From NCBI RefSeq assembly GCF_018138145.1, contig NZ_CP073104.1, forward strand, positions 124,001 through 188,000: a stretch of DNA of 64,000 bases. The letters run 5' to 3'. The notes beneath the pieces were generated by a model, which was given only the letters and a program-made list of their open reading frames with translations, ran no database searches and was not told the origin of the DNA. This stretch comes from Pseudomonas sp. SCA2728.1_7. GTDB lineage: Bacteria > Pseudomonadota > Gammaproteobacteria > Pseudomonadales > Pseudomonadaceae. Made by a program: the position numbers and the translations under genes. Shown here in pieces: positions 42,988 through 52,081 of the stretch. Position 1 is the first letter of the stretch; each line of letters starts with the position of its first letter.

Positions 42988-44345
42988 TCATTGTCGGCGC
43001 CGGGCCGGCGGGCATTCGTTGCGCCGAAACGCTGGTGGCGGCCGGTTTCAAACCGACGCTGATCGATGAAAATCGCCGCGATGGCGGACAAATCTATCGT
43101 CGCCAGCCCGAGGGATTCACCCGCAATTACGCCACGCTGTACGGCAGCGAAGCGCATAAGGCGCAAGACCTGCATCAGAGCTTTGATCGCCTGCGCGAGC
43201 GGATCGACTATCGCCCGGACACCCTGGTGTGGAACCTCACGCCGGGACAATTGTGCTGCGTCAGTCAGGGCCGGCACTCGACGCTGGATTACGACGCGTT
43301 GCTGCTCTGCACGGGGGCCACTGACCGGCTGATGCCGATTGAAGGCTGGCAACTGGCGGGCACTTACAGCCTTGGCGGGGCGCAGATTGCGCTCAAGTCG
43401 CAAGCGGTGTCGATTGGTCGCAGCGTTGTGTTCATGGGCAGCGGGCCGTTGCTGTATCTGGTTGCCAGTCAGTATGTGAAAGCCGGGGCGACGGTGGCCG
43501 CGGTGCTGGACACCTCGCCGCTGCACAAGCGTATCGGCGCACTGCCGAAATTGCTCGCGCGCCCGGGCGTGCTGTTGACCGGGATGAAATTGTTGGCGCA
43601 GTTGTATCGGGCAAAGATACCGGTGCATCTCGGCGTCGAGCCGTTGCAGGTACTGGGTGATTCAGCCAGCGGCGTCAGCGGCGTGCGGATACGCACCGGT
43701 AAAGGTGAAACGCTGAGTCTGGATTGCGACGCCGTGGCGCTGGGTTATCACTTGCGTCCGGAAACTCAGTTGGCGGATCTGGCGGGATGCCGGATGGCGT
43801 TTGACCAGGCGTCCGGCCAGTGGTGGGTGGCGGTCGACGACGCGGGGCGCACGTCGGTCAGCGGTGTCTACGCTGCCGGCGACGGCGCGAAGGTTCGCGG
43901 TGCCGATGCGGCTGAGCACGCCGGGCGACTGGTGGCCATGGCCTTGCTGGAAGATTTGAACCAACCGGTAAACGCCGGTCTGCGTGACCAACAACGGCAG
44001 GCGCTGGTGGTGATGGAACAGTTTCGTCTTGGCCTGGCGCAAGCCTTTCCCTGGCCTGCGCAGCAAGCCGCGGCGTTGCCGGACGCTGCCATTGTCTGTC
44101 GGTGCGAAATGATCAGCGCCGGTGAGCTGCGCCGCACTGTCAGCGAGAAGGGCGCCTGTGAGGTCAACCGTGCCAAAGCGTTCAGCCGGGTCGGCATGGG
44201 CCGCTGTCAGGGCCGTTATTGTTCCCAGGCCGGGGCCGAGGTGATCGCGGCAGCGGCGGGTGTCAGCGTGCAGCAGGTCGGTCGACAACGCGGCCAGGCG
44301 CCGGTCAAACCGCTTTCGATGTTCACCGAGGAGGTGTCGCCATGA
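42969..44345 (+). CDS. FAD/[2Fe-2S] subunit of the same dehydrogenase (OoxA/HcnB-like)
   Basis: The 458-residue protein has a pyridine-nucleotide-disulfide-reductase fold with IVGAGPAGIRCAETL near the N-terminus and the second nucleotide motif FMGSGPLLYLVASQY around 158. A C-terminal BFD-like domain binds [2Fe-2S] through Cys377 and Cys379 (CRCEM) and Cys413 and Cys418 (CQGRYC). This is the middle subunit arrangement of HcnB and of the opine oxidase A subunit. GGAGGC before the ATG and the 19-bp overlap with the small-subunit gene suggest stoichiometric synthesis. Confidence 0.9.
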   Translation: MAIARIVIVGAGPAGIRCAETLVAAGFKPTLIDENRRDGGQIYRRQPEGFTRNYATLYGSEAHKAQDLHQSFDRLRERIDYRPDTLVWNLTPGQLCCVSQGRHSTLDYDALLLCTGATDRLMPIEGWQLAGTYSLGGAQIALKSQAVSIGRSVVFMGSGPLLYLVASQYVKAGATVAAVLDTSPLHKRIGALPKLLARPGVLLTGMKLLAQLYRAKIPVHLGVEPLQVLGDSASGVSGVRIRTGKGETLSLDCDAVALGYHLRPETQLADLAGCRMAFDQASGQWWVAVDDAGRTSVSGVYAAGDGAKVRGADAAEHAGRLVAMALLEDLNQPVNAGLRDQQRQALVVMEQFRLGLAQAFPWPAQQAAALPDAAIVCRCEMISAGELRRTVSEKGACEVNRAKAFSRVGMGRCQGRYCSQAGAEVIAAAAGVSVQQVGRQRGQAPVKPLSMFTEEVSP

Positions 44346-45496
44346 CTGTTGAAAAAGCTGATGTGGTGATTGTCGGCGGTGGCTTGATGGGCTCGGCGGC
44401 AGCGTTTTTCCTGCGTCGTCGCGGGCACTCGGTGATCCTGCTTGAGCGTGACCAGATCGGCCAGTACGCCAGCGGTGTCAACTTCGGCAATGTCCGTCGT
44501 CAGGGCCGCTATCTGGGGCAACTGGAACTGGCCAACCGTTCATGGGCATTGTGGAAGCGCTTGCCGGAACTGATCGATGACGATCTGGAGTTCATCGCCA
44601 GCGGGCACATGCGCGTGTGTTATCGCGACGACGAAATTGCCGAACTCGAGGCGTATGCCAACGCGCCGGAAGCGGCGCAACTGGATCTGCAAATCTACCG
44701 TGGCCAAGCGTTGCATGAGCGCTTTCCCTTCCTTGGCCCAGACGTCAAGGGTGGCTCTTACGCTCCGCACGATGGTCACGCCAATCCACGCCTGGCGGCA
44801 CCTGCATTTGCCCGGGCAGCACGGCGTCTGGGGGCGCGGATCGAGGAACAGACTGAAGTGGCCGAAGTGCAAAAGGTTGCTGGCGATTTTCGCGTCAGCA
44901 CCACCGATGGCCGCCAGTTCAGCGCGGCACAGTTGTTGATTACTGCCGGTGCGTGGGGGCAGAAGCTGTCGCAACAATTCGGCGAACCGGTGCCGCTGGA
45001 CACCCACGGCCCGCAAATGGCCGTGACCGAGCCGGTGCCGTACGCGTTGCCGACGGTGATTGGCGTTTACACTAAAATTGCCGAGGAAGTGATCTATTTT
45101 CGACAGATTCCGCGCGGCAACATCGTCATCGGTGGCGGCTACCGCAGCAAGCCGGACATGCTCAATCGCCGCGCCTATTTCGAGCCGCGCAGCCTGCTCA
45201 ATCAGATGGCACAGATGCGGCGCCTGCTGCCAGGTGTCGGCAATCTGAACATCATCCGCGTCTGGAGTGGCATTGAAGGTTATCTGCCGGACTCCTTGCC
45301 GATCATGGGACCGAGCGGCACGGTTGACGGTTTGTTCTATGCCTTCGGGTTCTGCGGTCACGGCTTCCAGCTTGGCCCTGGCGTGGGTGACGTCATGGCC
45401 GAACTGATCAGCACCGGCAGCACCAGCACTTCGATTGAACCGTTCTCCATCCGCCGGTTCGCCACCCTGACCGAGCAACGGAGCAAAGCCTCATGA
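44342..45496 (+). CDS. FAD-dependent catalytic subunit (DAO family, OoxB/HcnC-like)
   Basis: The 384-residue DAO-fold flavoprotein has VVIVGGGLMGSAAAFFLRRRGH at the N-terminus and the C-terminal FCGHGFQLGPGVGD. It is the probable substrate-oxidising subunit, cleaving a C-N bond of an N-substituted or D-amino acid by oxidation to an imine and hydrolysis. The start at 44342 overlaps the preceding stop (ATGA), and its own stop overlaps the M20 deacylase start by four bases. Similar catalytic subunits serve opine oxidase, glycine-to-HCN oxidation and D-hydroxyproline dehydrogenase, so the sequence alone does not name the substrate. Confidence 0.9.
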   Translation: MTVEKADVVIVGGGLMGSAAAFFLRRRGHSVILLERDQIGQYASGVNFGNVRRQGRYLGQLELANRSWALWKRLPELIDDDLEFIASGHMRVCYRDDEIAELEAYANAPEAAQLDLQIYRGQALHERFPFLGPDVKGGSYAPHDGHANPRLAAPAFARAARRLGARIEEQTEVAEVQKVAGDFRVSTTDGRQFSAAQLLITAGAWGQKLSQQFGEPVPLDTHGPQMAVTEPVPYALPTVIGVYTKIAEEVIYFRQIPRGNIVIGGGYRSKPDMLNRRAYFEPRSLLNQMAQMRRLLPGVGNLNIIRVWSGIEGYLPDSLPIMGPSGTVDGLFYAFGFCGHGFQLGPGVGDVMAELISTGSTSTSIEPFSIRRFATLTEQRSKAS

Positions 45497-46650
45497 AGCC
45501 GCGCGTACTGGAGATTCTCAAGCGTTTGTTGGCGTTCGACACAGTCTCTTCGCAGTCGAACATGGCCCTGATTGACTACGTCCGCGAATTGCTGCTGAGC
45601 AAGGGCATCGAGTCGCTGATCGTCAAAGACGAAACCGGCAAGAAAGCCAACCTGTTCGCCAGCACCGGCCCGCAAACCTTGCCGGGTATCCTGCTGTCCG
45701 GGCACACCGACGTCGTGCCGGCGGCAGGGCAGGCGTGGACGCTTGAGCCGTTTCAGGCGACGCTGCAGGACGGGCGAATTTACGGGCGCGGCAGTTGCGA
45801 CATGAAGGGTTTCATTGCCTTGGCCATCGACGCGATGCTCGACGCTGCCGACCATTCGCTGAACCGGCCTTTGCAACTGGCATTGTCCCACGACGAAGAA
45901 ACCGGCTGCGTCGGTGTGCGGCGCTTGCTCGACGTTTTGCATCTGGCTCCGGTGCGCCCGTTTCTGTGCCTGATTGGCGAGCCGACCAACATGCAGTTCG
46001 TACTCGGGCACAAGGGCAAGGGCTCCTATCGCACCTACTGTCGTGGCCTGGAAGCGCATTCCTCACTGGCGCCTCGCTCGGTCAATGCGATTCACGTGGC
46101 TTGCGACTTTATCGCCGCACTGCGCGACAGTCAGCGCCAATTGCAGGAGCAGGGCGCACAGGATACGGATTACGACGTGCCTTACACCACGGTGCATGTC
46201 GGTCAGATTGGTGGCGGGCGGGCCCTGAATATCGTGCCCAATCTGTGCACTCTGGACTTCGAGGTGCGCAACTTGCCGGCCGATGATCTGGACCAGTTTC
46301 TCGCGCAGATGCAGGAGCGCGCCGAGCTGATCGTGCGCGAGGCGCGTTTACTGTCGAGCGTCGCCGCCATCGAGATCGAAACGCTGAACGTCTATCCTGG
46401 GCTCGACACGCATCCGAGCGTCGAAGCCGTGCGCTTTCTGAAAAACTTCGCCGCGCCGGATACCGGTGTGTCCAAGGTGTCTTTCGGCACGGAAGGCGGT
46501 TTGTTCAAGCAGCGTCTGGATGTGCCGGTGGTGGTGTGCGGGCCGGGTTCGATCGAGCAGGCGCACAAGCCCGATGAGTTTATCGAGGTCAGTCAGATGG
46601 AGGCCGGGGAACGCTTTCTTCAGGGTTTGCTGGGGTCGCTGAAACAATGA
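45493..46650 (+). CDS. M20 metallopeptidase, acetylornithine deacetylase-like
   Basis: The 385-residue zinc amidohydrolase is of the ArgE/DapE family. The metal-binding pieces are visible: SGHTDVVP (His), GRGSCDMKG (bridging Asp), the catalytic Glu pair in HDEETG, IGEPTN, and the final His of GSIEQAHKPDEF. A dimerisation lid domain spans about residues 180-290. It hydrolyses an N-acyl amino acid. Because it is the last gene of the overlapping operon with the transporter and the trimeric dehydrogenase, its likely role is deacylation of an intermediate of that pathway, not arginine synthesis. Confidence 0.88.
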   Translation: MKPRVLEILKRLLAFDTVSSQSNMALIDYVRELLLSKGIESLIVKDETGKKANLFASTGPQTLPGILLSGHTDVVPAAGQAWTLEPFQATLQDGRIYGRGSCDMKGFIALAIDAMLDAADHSLNRPLQLALSHDEETGCVGVRRLLDVLHLAPVRPFLCLIGEPTNMQFVLGHKGKGSYRTYCRGLEAHSSLAPRSVNAIHVACDFIAALRDSQRQLQEQGAQDTDYDVPYTTVHVGQIGGGRALNIVPNLCTLDFEVRNLPADDLDQFLAQMQERAELIVREARLLSSVAAIEIETLNVYPGLDTHPSVEAVRFLKNFAAPDTGVSKVSFGTEGGLFKQRLDVPVVVCGPGSIEQAHKPDEFIEVSQMEAGERFLQGLLGSLKQ

Positions 46651-46656
46651 CGGTGT

Positions 46657-46687
46657 CTGTAGGTGCGAGCGCGGCTCGCGCCTACAG
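46657..46687. repeat. Palindromic hairpin after the operon
   Basis: CTGTAGGTGCGAGC (46657-46670) pairs with GCTCGCGCCTACAG (46674-46687) with one mismatch and a three-base loop. This repeat type is common in Pseudomonas intergenic DNA. It marks the end of the overlapping operon and may attenuate transcription into gabD. Confidence 0.7.
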
Positions 46688-46812
46688 GATTTTGTGTTGA
46701 TCTGCTGTTGCGGCGAAAATTTCAGCATCCGACGCCGTCCTCAAAGCGCTTTCAGCATCCTCCCCCGCAGTACCTCCCTAGACTGGAGCCTGTCTCGAAT
46801 CAGGACTCGACC

Positions 46813-48270
46813 ATGCTCAAGAATCGTTTGAAAGACTCCAGCCTTTTGGCAGAACTCGCTTATGTAGACGGGCAGTGGATCGGCGCCGATGACGCCGCGA
46901 CCATTGACGTTATTGATCCGGCCAGCGGTCAGTTGCTTGCCCGGGTGCCGGCCATGCAAGGCGCGGAGACCCGCCGCGCCATCGAGGCCGCCGACAAGGC
47001 CTGGCCAGCCTGGCGTGCGCGCCCGGCCGCCGAGCGCGCCACTTTGCTCGAGCGTTGGTATCAGGCCATGGTCGACAACCTCGATGATCTGGCACTGATC
47101 ATGACCTGCGAACAGGGCAAGCCGCTGAGCGAGGCCAAAGGCGAAATCCGCTACGGTGCCGGGTTCGTCAAGTGGTTCGCTGAAGAGGCCCGCCGGGTCT
47201 ACGGCGAAACCATGCCGGCACCTGGCGGCGACCGTCGGCTGCTGACCTTGAAACAACCGGTCGGCGTCTGCGCGGCGATCACGCCGTGGAACTTCCCCAA
47301 TGCGATGATCACCCGAAAATGCGCGCCGGCGCTGGCGGCGGGTTGCCCGATCATTGTCAAACCGTCGGATCTCACACCGTTGTCGGCGCTGGCGCTGGCG
47401 GTATTGGCAGAGCGTGTCGGTATTCCGGCCGGTGTGTTCAATGTGGTGACCGGAATGCCCGCCGGCATTGGCGAAGAGCTGACCGGCAACCCGACAGTTC
47501 GCAAGATTTCCTTTACCGGCTCGACCCCTGTAGGGCGTTTGCTGATGCGCCAGAGCGCCGAGCATATCAAGCGCTTGAGTCTGGAGTTGGGCGGTAACGC
47601 GCCCTTCATTGTCTTCGATGACGCCGATCTGGAGCAGGCCGTGGCCGGGGTCATGCTCAGCAAATTTCGCAATGCCGGCCAGACTTGCGTGTGTGCCAAC
47701 CGCATTCTTGTGCAAAACGGCATCTATGAACGCTTCGCTCAGCGACTGGTGGAAGAGGTCGGCAAGCTCAAGGTCGGTAATGGCCTGGAGGCTGACGTCA
47801 CGATTGGCCCGCTGATCAACCCGGCCGCAGTAAACAAAGTCGCGCGGCACATCGACGATGCGCTGACCCAGGGCGCGCGCTTGCTCTGTGGCGGCATGCC
47901 TGATGCCAGCAGTCAGTTCGTGCAACCCACCGTTCTGGGCGATGCCCATGCCGGCATGCTGCTGGCCAACGAAGAAACCTTCGGCCCGGTGGCGCCGTTG
48001 ATGCGGTTTGACAATGAGGCGCAAGCGCTCGCCCTGGCCAATGCCACGCCGTATGGCTTGGGTGCCTACTATTTCACCCAGGATCTGCGCCGCTCCTGGC
48101 GGTTCGGCGAAGCGCTGGAGTTCGGCATGGTCGGCCTCAATACCGGAATCATCTCCATGGACGTCGCGCCGTTCGGCGGTATCAAGCAATCGGGGCTGGG
48201 CCGCGAGGGCAGCAAGTACGGCCTGGATGAATACCTTGAAGTCAAAGCCTTCCACATCGGCGGGCTGTAA
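46813..48270 (+). CDS. gabD: Succinate-semialdehyde dehydrogenase
   Basis: The 485-residue NAD(P)-dependent aldehyde dehydrogenase is of the GabD group. It shows the ITPWNFPNAMITRKCAPALAAGC motif typical of SSADH, the general base Glu in LELGGNAPF, the nucleophile Cys in NAGQTCVCANR and the C-terminal GGIKQSGLGREGSKYG. It is full length. It oxidises succinate semialdehyde or a related semialdehyde to the dicarboxylate, downstream of the GabT at 50694. It may also cover for the broken dehydrogenase at 33299. The frame is open upstream to 46663, but homology begins at 46813. Confidence 0.92.
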   Translation: MLKNRLKDSSLLAELAYVDGQWIGADDAATIDVIDPASGQLLARVPAMQGAETRRAIEAADKAWPAWRARPAAERATLLERWYQAMVDNLDDLALIMTCEQGKPLSEAKGEIRYGAGFVKWFAEEARRVYGETMPAPGGDRRLLTLKQPVGVCAAITPWNFPNAMITRKCAPALAAGCPIIVKPSDLTPLSALALAVLAERVGIPAGVFNVVTGMPAGIGEELTGNPTVRKISFTGSTPVGRLLMRQSAEHIKRLSLELGGNAPFIVFDDADLEQAVAGVMLSKFRNAGQTCVCANRILVQNGIYERFAQRLVEEVGKLKVGNGLEADVTIGPLINPAAVNKVARHIDDALTQGARLLCGGMPDASSQFVQPTVLGDAHAGMLLANEETFGPVAPLMRFDNEAQALALANATPYGLGAYYFTQDLRRSWRFGEALEFGMVGLNTGIISMDVAPFGGIKQSGLGREGSKYGLDEYLEVKAFHIGGL

Positions 48271-48296
48271 TTCACATGCACGGGGAGGCAGGTTCA

Positions 48297-49376
48297 ATGA
48301 GCAAGGCATTCAAGATCGCCGCGATTGCCGGCGACGGCATTGGCAAGGAAGTGTTGCCCGAAGGTTTGCGTGTGCTGGAGAAGGCTGCGAACAAATGGCA
48401 GTTGGACTTGAACATTGAAGTTCTTGAATGGGCCAACTGCGATTACTACCTGGAGCATGGGCAGATGATGCCCGATGACTGGTTTGAGCAGCTCAAGGGC
48501 TTCGACGCGATTTATTTCGGCGCCGTCGGCTGGCCAGACAAGGTGCCCGATCACATTTCGCTGTGGGGATCACTGCTGAAGTTTCGCCGCGATTTCGACC
48601 AATACGTGAATATCCGTCCGGTGCGCCTGTTTCCTGGTGTTCCGTGCCCGCTGGCCGGGCGCGAACCGGGCGACATCGACTTCGTGGTGATCCGCGAGAA
48701 CACGGAGGGCGAGTATTCCTCGGTAGGCGGAAAAATGTTCGAAGGCACCGAGCATGAGTTCGTGCTGCAAGAGTCAGTGTTCACTCGTCGCGGTGTCGAC
48801 CGAATTCTGAAATTCGCTTTCGATCTGGCCCAGACCCGTCCGCGCCAGCGTCTGACGGCGGCGACCAAGTCCAACGGCATTTCCATCAGCATGCCCTACT
48901 GGGACGAGCGCACCGCGTTGATGGCGGCGAACTACCCGCAAGTTACCTGGGACAAGCAACACATCGATATCCTCTGCGCACGGTTCGTCTTGCAACCGGA
49001 TCGATTTGATGTGGTCGTGGCCTCGAATCTGTTTGGTGACATCCTGTCCGACCTGGGGCCGGCGTGTGCCGGAACCATTGGCATTGCGCCTTCGGCCAAC
49101 CTTGATCCTGAGCGCCGTTTTCCCTCGTTGTTCGAACCGGTGCATGGTTCGGCGCCGGATATCTACGGGCAGAACATTGCCAACCCGATTGCGATGATCT
49201 GGTCCGGTGCGTTGATGCTCGATTTTCTCGGCAACGGTGATGAGCGTTATCGGGCCGCGCATGACGGGATATTGCGGGCAATCGAGCAGGTGATTGCCGA
49301 CGGGCCGATTACCCCGGATCTCGGCGGAAAAGGCGCGACGCAAGACGTCGGTAAAGCCATCGCCGACATCCTTTGA
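48297..49376 (+). CDS. Tartrate/D-malate dehydrogenase-type beta-decarboxylating dehydrogenase
   Basis: The 359-residue enzyme is of the isocitrate/isopropylmalate dehydrogenase superfamily, TtuC/DmlA branch. It has AGDGIGKEVLPEG at the N-terminus, the substrate loop LLKFRRDFDQYVNIRPVRLFPG, VIRENTEGEYSSVGG, and the metal-binding SNLFGDILSDLG with EPVHGSAPDIYGQNIANP for the cofactor. It oxidises and decarboxylates a 2-hydroxy acid such as D-malate or tartrate. GGGGAGGCA before the ATG is a strong ribosome-binding site. It lies 26 bp after gabD and is probably co-transcribed. Its place in the pathway is unclear. Confidence 0.9.
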   Translation: MSKAFKIAAIAGDGIGKEVLPEGLRVLEKAANKWQLDLNIEVLEWANCDYYLEHGQMMPDDWFEQLKGFDAIYFGAVGWPDKVPDHISLWGSLLKFRRDFDQYVNIRPVRLFPGVPCPLAGREPGDIDFVVIRENTEGEYSSVGGKMFEGTEHEFVLQESVFTRRGVDRILKFAFDLAQTRPRQRLTAATKSNGISISMPYWDERTALMAANYPQVTWDKQHIDILCARFVLQPDRFDVVVASNLFGDILSDLGPACAGTIGIAPSANLDPERRFPSLFEPVHGSAPDIYGQNIANPIAMIWSGALMLDFLGNGDERYRAAHDGILRAIEQVIADGPITPDLGGKGATQDVGKAIADIL

Positions 49377-49396
49377 GCCCACATCAATTCCGCTTG

Positions 49397-49478
49397 GGGG
49401 AGCGAGCCTGCTCGCGAAAGCGGTGTCAGCCCGGAGACGATCAACTGACGATGCGCATTCGTGAGCAGGCTCGCACAC
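49397..49478. repeat. REP pair
   Basis: GGGAGCGAGCCTGCTCGCGAAAGCGG (49398 on) faces an inverted partner, CGTGAGCAGGCTCGCAC, ending at 49478. It separates the convergent dehydrogenase and ghrA genes. Confidence 0.8.
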
Positions 49479-49495
49479 TTGGGTTATTGATGTTT

Positions 49496-50422
49496 TCAGT
49501 AACCCTGCTGGCGGTCGATCTGGCCCGCCATCGGCTGCCCGCGCTGAAACCGGCGAATGTTTTCCAGCAACACTGCAAATGCGGTTTGCGGTTGCGTCAT
49601 CGCCGCAATGTGCGGCGTCAGCAGAATCTTTGGATGCGCCCAGAACGGATGATCCGCCGGAGCTGGTTCTTCCTGTAATACATCAAGCACCGCGCCACTG
49701 AGCTGTCCGCTGTCCAGTGCTTGCAACAGATCGCTTTCCACCAGATGCCCACCACGGCCCATATTGATCAGCGCCGCACCGTGGGGCAGTTGCCGGAACA
49801 CGTCACGATCAAGAATCCCTTGGGTCTGTTCGGTCAGCGGTAACACGCACAGGAGAATGTCGCACTGGCTGAGAAACGCCGACAGTTGCGCGTCACCCGC
49901 GAAGCAATCCACACCGGCAATTTGATGGCGGCTGCGCGCCCAGCCTTTCAACGCGAAGCCCAGCGGCTGCAACGTCGCCAGAATCTGTTGCGCCTGCGCA
50001 CCGAGCCCCATTACCCCGACCCGCCGCGTGTGCGCCGGTTGCAGCATGTGCGCCTGCCAGCAACGCGCGTTTTGTTGCTGACGGTATCGCAGCATGTCGC
50101 GGTGCAGGCTGAGCACGGCGAAACTGGCGTATTCGCACATGCCACGGGTGATGCCGGGATCAAGCAGGCGCACCACTGGCAGGCTGGGTGGAAGGCGGCT
50201 CAGATCGAGTTGATCGACACCGGCCGACAGCGCGAACAACACTTTCAGGTTTGGCAACACCGCAGCCAGATCGTCCGGCGCTTGCCACGCAGCCAGGTAA
50301 TCAATGTCGGCCGGATCGCCGATATTTGGCCAGGCGCGCCATTCGATGTCCGGGGCGTATTCGGCGAACAACGCTTGCCACTGTTCGCCGCGTACAGGGT
50401 CAGCTTTATAAAGCAGGGCCAT
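49496..50422 (-). CDS. ghrA: Glyoxylate/hydroxypyruvate reductase A
   Basis: The 308-residue D-2-hydroxyacid dehydrogenase is of the GhrA type. The nucleotide-binding motif is VGVMGLGAQAQQILATLQPLG. The catalytic Arg lies in INMGRGGHLVESDLL, followed by the Glu of VLQEEPAPADHPFW and the His of LLTPHIAAMT. It reduces glyoxylate or hydroxypyruvate with NADPH. AGGAA precedes the ATG at 50422, which is better than the frame start at 50464. It runs opposite to the surrounding genes and is divergent from gabT. If the nearby oxidases release glyoxylate, this enzyme would remove it. Confidence 0.9.
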   Translation of the reverse strand: MALLYKADPVRGEQWQALFAEYAPDIEWRAWPNIGDPADIDYLAAWQAPDDLAAVLPNLKVLFALSAGVDQLDLSRLPPSLPVVRLLDPGITRGMCEYASFAVLSLHRDMLRYRQQQNARCWQAHMLQPAHTRRVGVMGLGAQAQQILATLQPLGFALKGWARSRHQIAGVDCFAGDAQLSAFLSQCDILLCVLPLTEQTQGILDRDVFRQLPHGAALINMGRGGHLVESDLLQALDSGQLSGAVLDVLQEEPAPADHPFWAHPKILLTPHIAAMTQPQTAFAVLLENIRRFQRGQPMAGQIDRQQGY

Positions 50423-50693
50423 GAGCAATTCCTGAAAGGGGTAGGTGCTTTCATGATCGCGCAATGCCGGCGCAGGATCTGTCGAAAGCGTCGGTGCAAA
50501 CGGTCTGCGTCACGCTCGATGAACGCAACGGCGGCAGATTCGGCGGGCTGAAGGAATCTGCCGTTTGGCAGGGTCAAAACAGTCGATCCGAATTTCTCAG
50601 GGGGGAAGTTCGGCGTAGTTCGTTTCGCACAAGCCTTAATCTGAACACCATCGCAACCACCTCCAGGTTGCCGGACTCACGATGGGAAATGCC

Positions 50694-51986
50694 ATGAATA
50701 GCAAAGTCGACGACACCCCTCATTTGCTCCGTCAGCGCGATCAATTCGTGCCGCGTGGCCTGGTTACCGCTCACCCATTGGTGATTGATCGCGGCCAGGG
50801 CGCCGAGTTGTGGGACGTGGACGGCAAGCGCTACCTGGATTTTGTCGGCGGCATCGGCGTGTTGAACATCGGTCACAACCATCCCAAAGTGGTGGCGGCG
50901 GTGCAGCAGCAATTACACAAGATTTCGCACGCCTGCTTCCAGGTGGTCGCCTATCAACCTTATCTGGATCTGGCCCAGCGTCTGTGTGAAATGATCGGTG
51001 GCCAGCAAGCCTATAAGGCCGCGTTCTTCACCTCCGGCGCCGAAGCGGTCGAGAACGCAGTGAAAATCGCCAGGGCTCACACCGGCCGTTCGGCGGTGAT
51101 TGCTTTTCGTGGCGGCTTCCATGGTCGTACCTTGCTGGGCACCACGCTGACCGGCATGAGCCAGCCTTACAAACAGAACTTCGGCCCGTTTGCACCGGAG
51201 GTTTTTCACACGCCTTACCCGAATGCCTATCGCGGCCTGACCAGTGACATGGCGCTCAAGGCCCTTGAGGAACTGTTCGCAACGCAAGTGGCGCCTGAGC
51301 GGGTGGCTGCCATCATCATCGAACCCGTGCAAGGCGACGGCGGCTTTCTTGCGGCACCGGCCGAGTTTCTGCAGGCCCTGCGCGCGCTGACCGAAAAACA
51401 CGGCATCGTGCTGATTCTTGATGAAATCCAGACGGGGTTCGGCCGCACGGGCAAATGGTTCGGTTTCCAGCACGCGGGCATCCAGCCTGATCTGGTAACC
51501 GTGGCGAAAAGTCTGGCCGGTGGTTTGCCGCTGTCGGGGGTGGTCGGTAAAGCGGCCATCATGGACGCGCCGTTGCCCGGAGGTCTGGGCGGCACTTACG
51601 GCGGCAACGCGTTGTCATGCGCAGCGGCGCTGGCGGTGATCGAGGCCTTTGAGGAGGAGCAGTTGCTGGCACGCGGCGAGGCGCTGGGCGAGCACTTGCG
51701 TCAAGGCTTGTTGCAGTTGCAGAGCCGTTACGCGCAAATCGGCGACGTGCGCGGTACGGGGTTCATGCTGGCGATCGAGTTGATCAAGCCTGACGACGCA
51801 CGTACACCCGACGCGGATCTGAATCAACGCTTGATCGATGAGGCGCGCAAGGGCGGCTTGCTGGTGATCAAGTGCGGTGTGCACCGCAATGTTCTGCGTT
51901 TTCTCGCGCCACTGGTGGCCACGCCGGCGCAGATCGACGAAGCCTTGCAGATTCTCGACAGCGCCTTGGCACGCGTCTTGAACTGA
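50694..51986 (+). CDS. gabT: 4-aminobutyrate aminotransferase
   Basis: The 430-residue class III PLP transaminase shows FTSGAEAVENAVKIARAHTG (phosphate-binding SGAEA), ILDEIQTGFGRTG with the PLP Asp, and the Schiff-base Lys in TVAKSLAGGLPLSG. It is full length and close to GabT/PuuE enzymes that convert GABA and 2-oxoglutarate to succinate semialdehyde and glutamate. GGGA six bases upstream supports the start at 50694. It stands divergent from ghrA and 3.6 kb from the gabD start. With an unusual separation from gabD it may serve another omega-amino acid. Confidence 0.92.
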   Translation: MNSKVDDTPHLLRQRDQFVPRGLVTAHPLVIDRGQGAELWDVDGKRYLDFVGGIGVLNIGHNHPKVVAAVQQQLHKISHACFQVVAYQPYLDLAQRLCEMIGGQQAYKAAFFTSGAEAVENAVKIARAHTGRSAVIAFRGGFHGRTLLGTTLTGMSQPYKQNFGPFAPEVFHTPYPNAYRGLTSDMALKALEELFATQVAPERVAAIIIEPVQGDGGFLAAPAEFLQALRALTEKHGIVLILDEIQTGFGRTGKWFGFQHAGIQPDLVTVAKSLAGGLPLSGVVGKAAIMDAPLPGGLGGTYGGNALSCAAALAVIEAFEEEQLLARGEALGEHLRQGLLQLQSRYAQIGDVRGTGFMLAIELIKPDDARTPDADLNQRLIDEARKGGLLVIKCGVHRNVLRFLAPLVATPAQIDEALQILDSALARVLN

Positions 51987-52081
51987 GTGCCTGTGCGCTC
52001 GCGGCGGTGCGCCAGCGCATCGCTTGTGAGCATTTGTGGAGCATGGACGGATGGAATGCATCATTGGAGGCTTCGCACGCC

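Noticed and set aside
42679..45496. hcnABC, hydrogen cyanide synthase
   Set aside because: Gene order and cofactor motifs match, but the overlap with transporter and deacylase genes and the different small-subunit sequence favour an opine-oxidase-like paralogue.
46741..48309. A 522-codon open frame antisense to gabD
   Set aside because: It has no recognisable domain; gabD on the plus strand explains the region fully.
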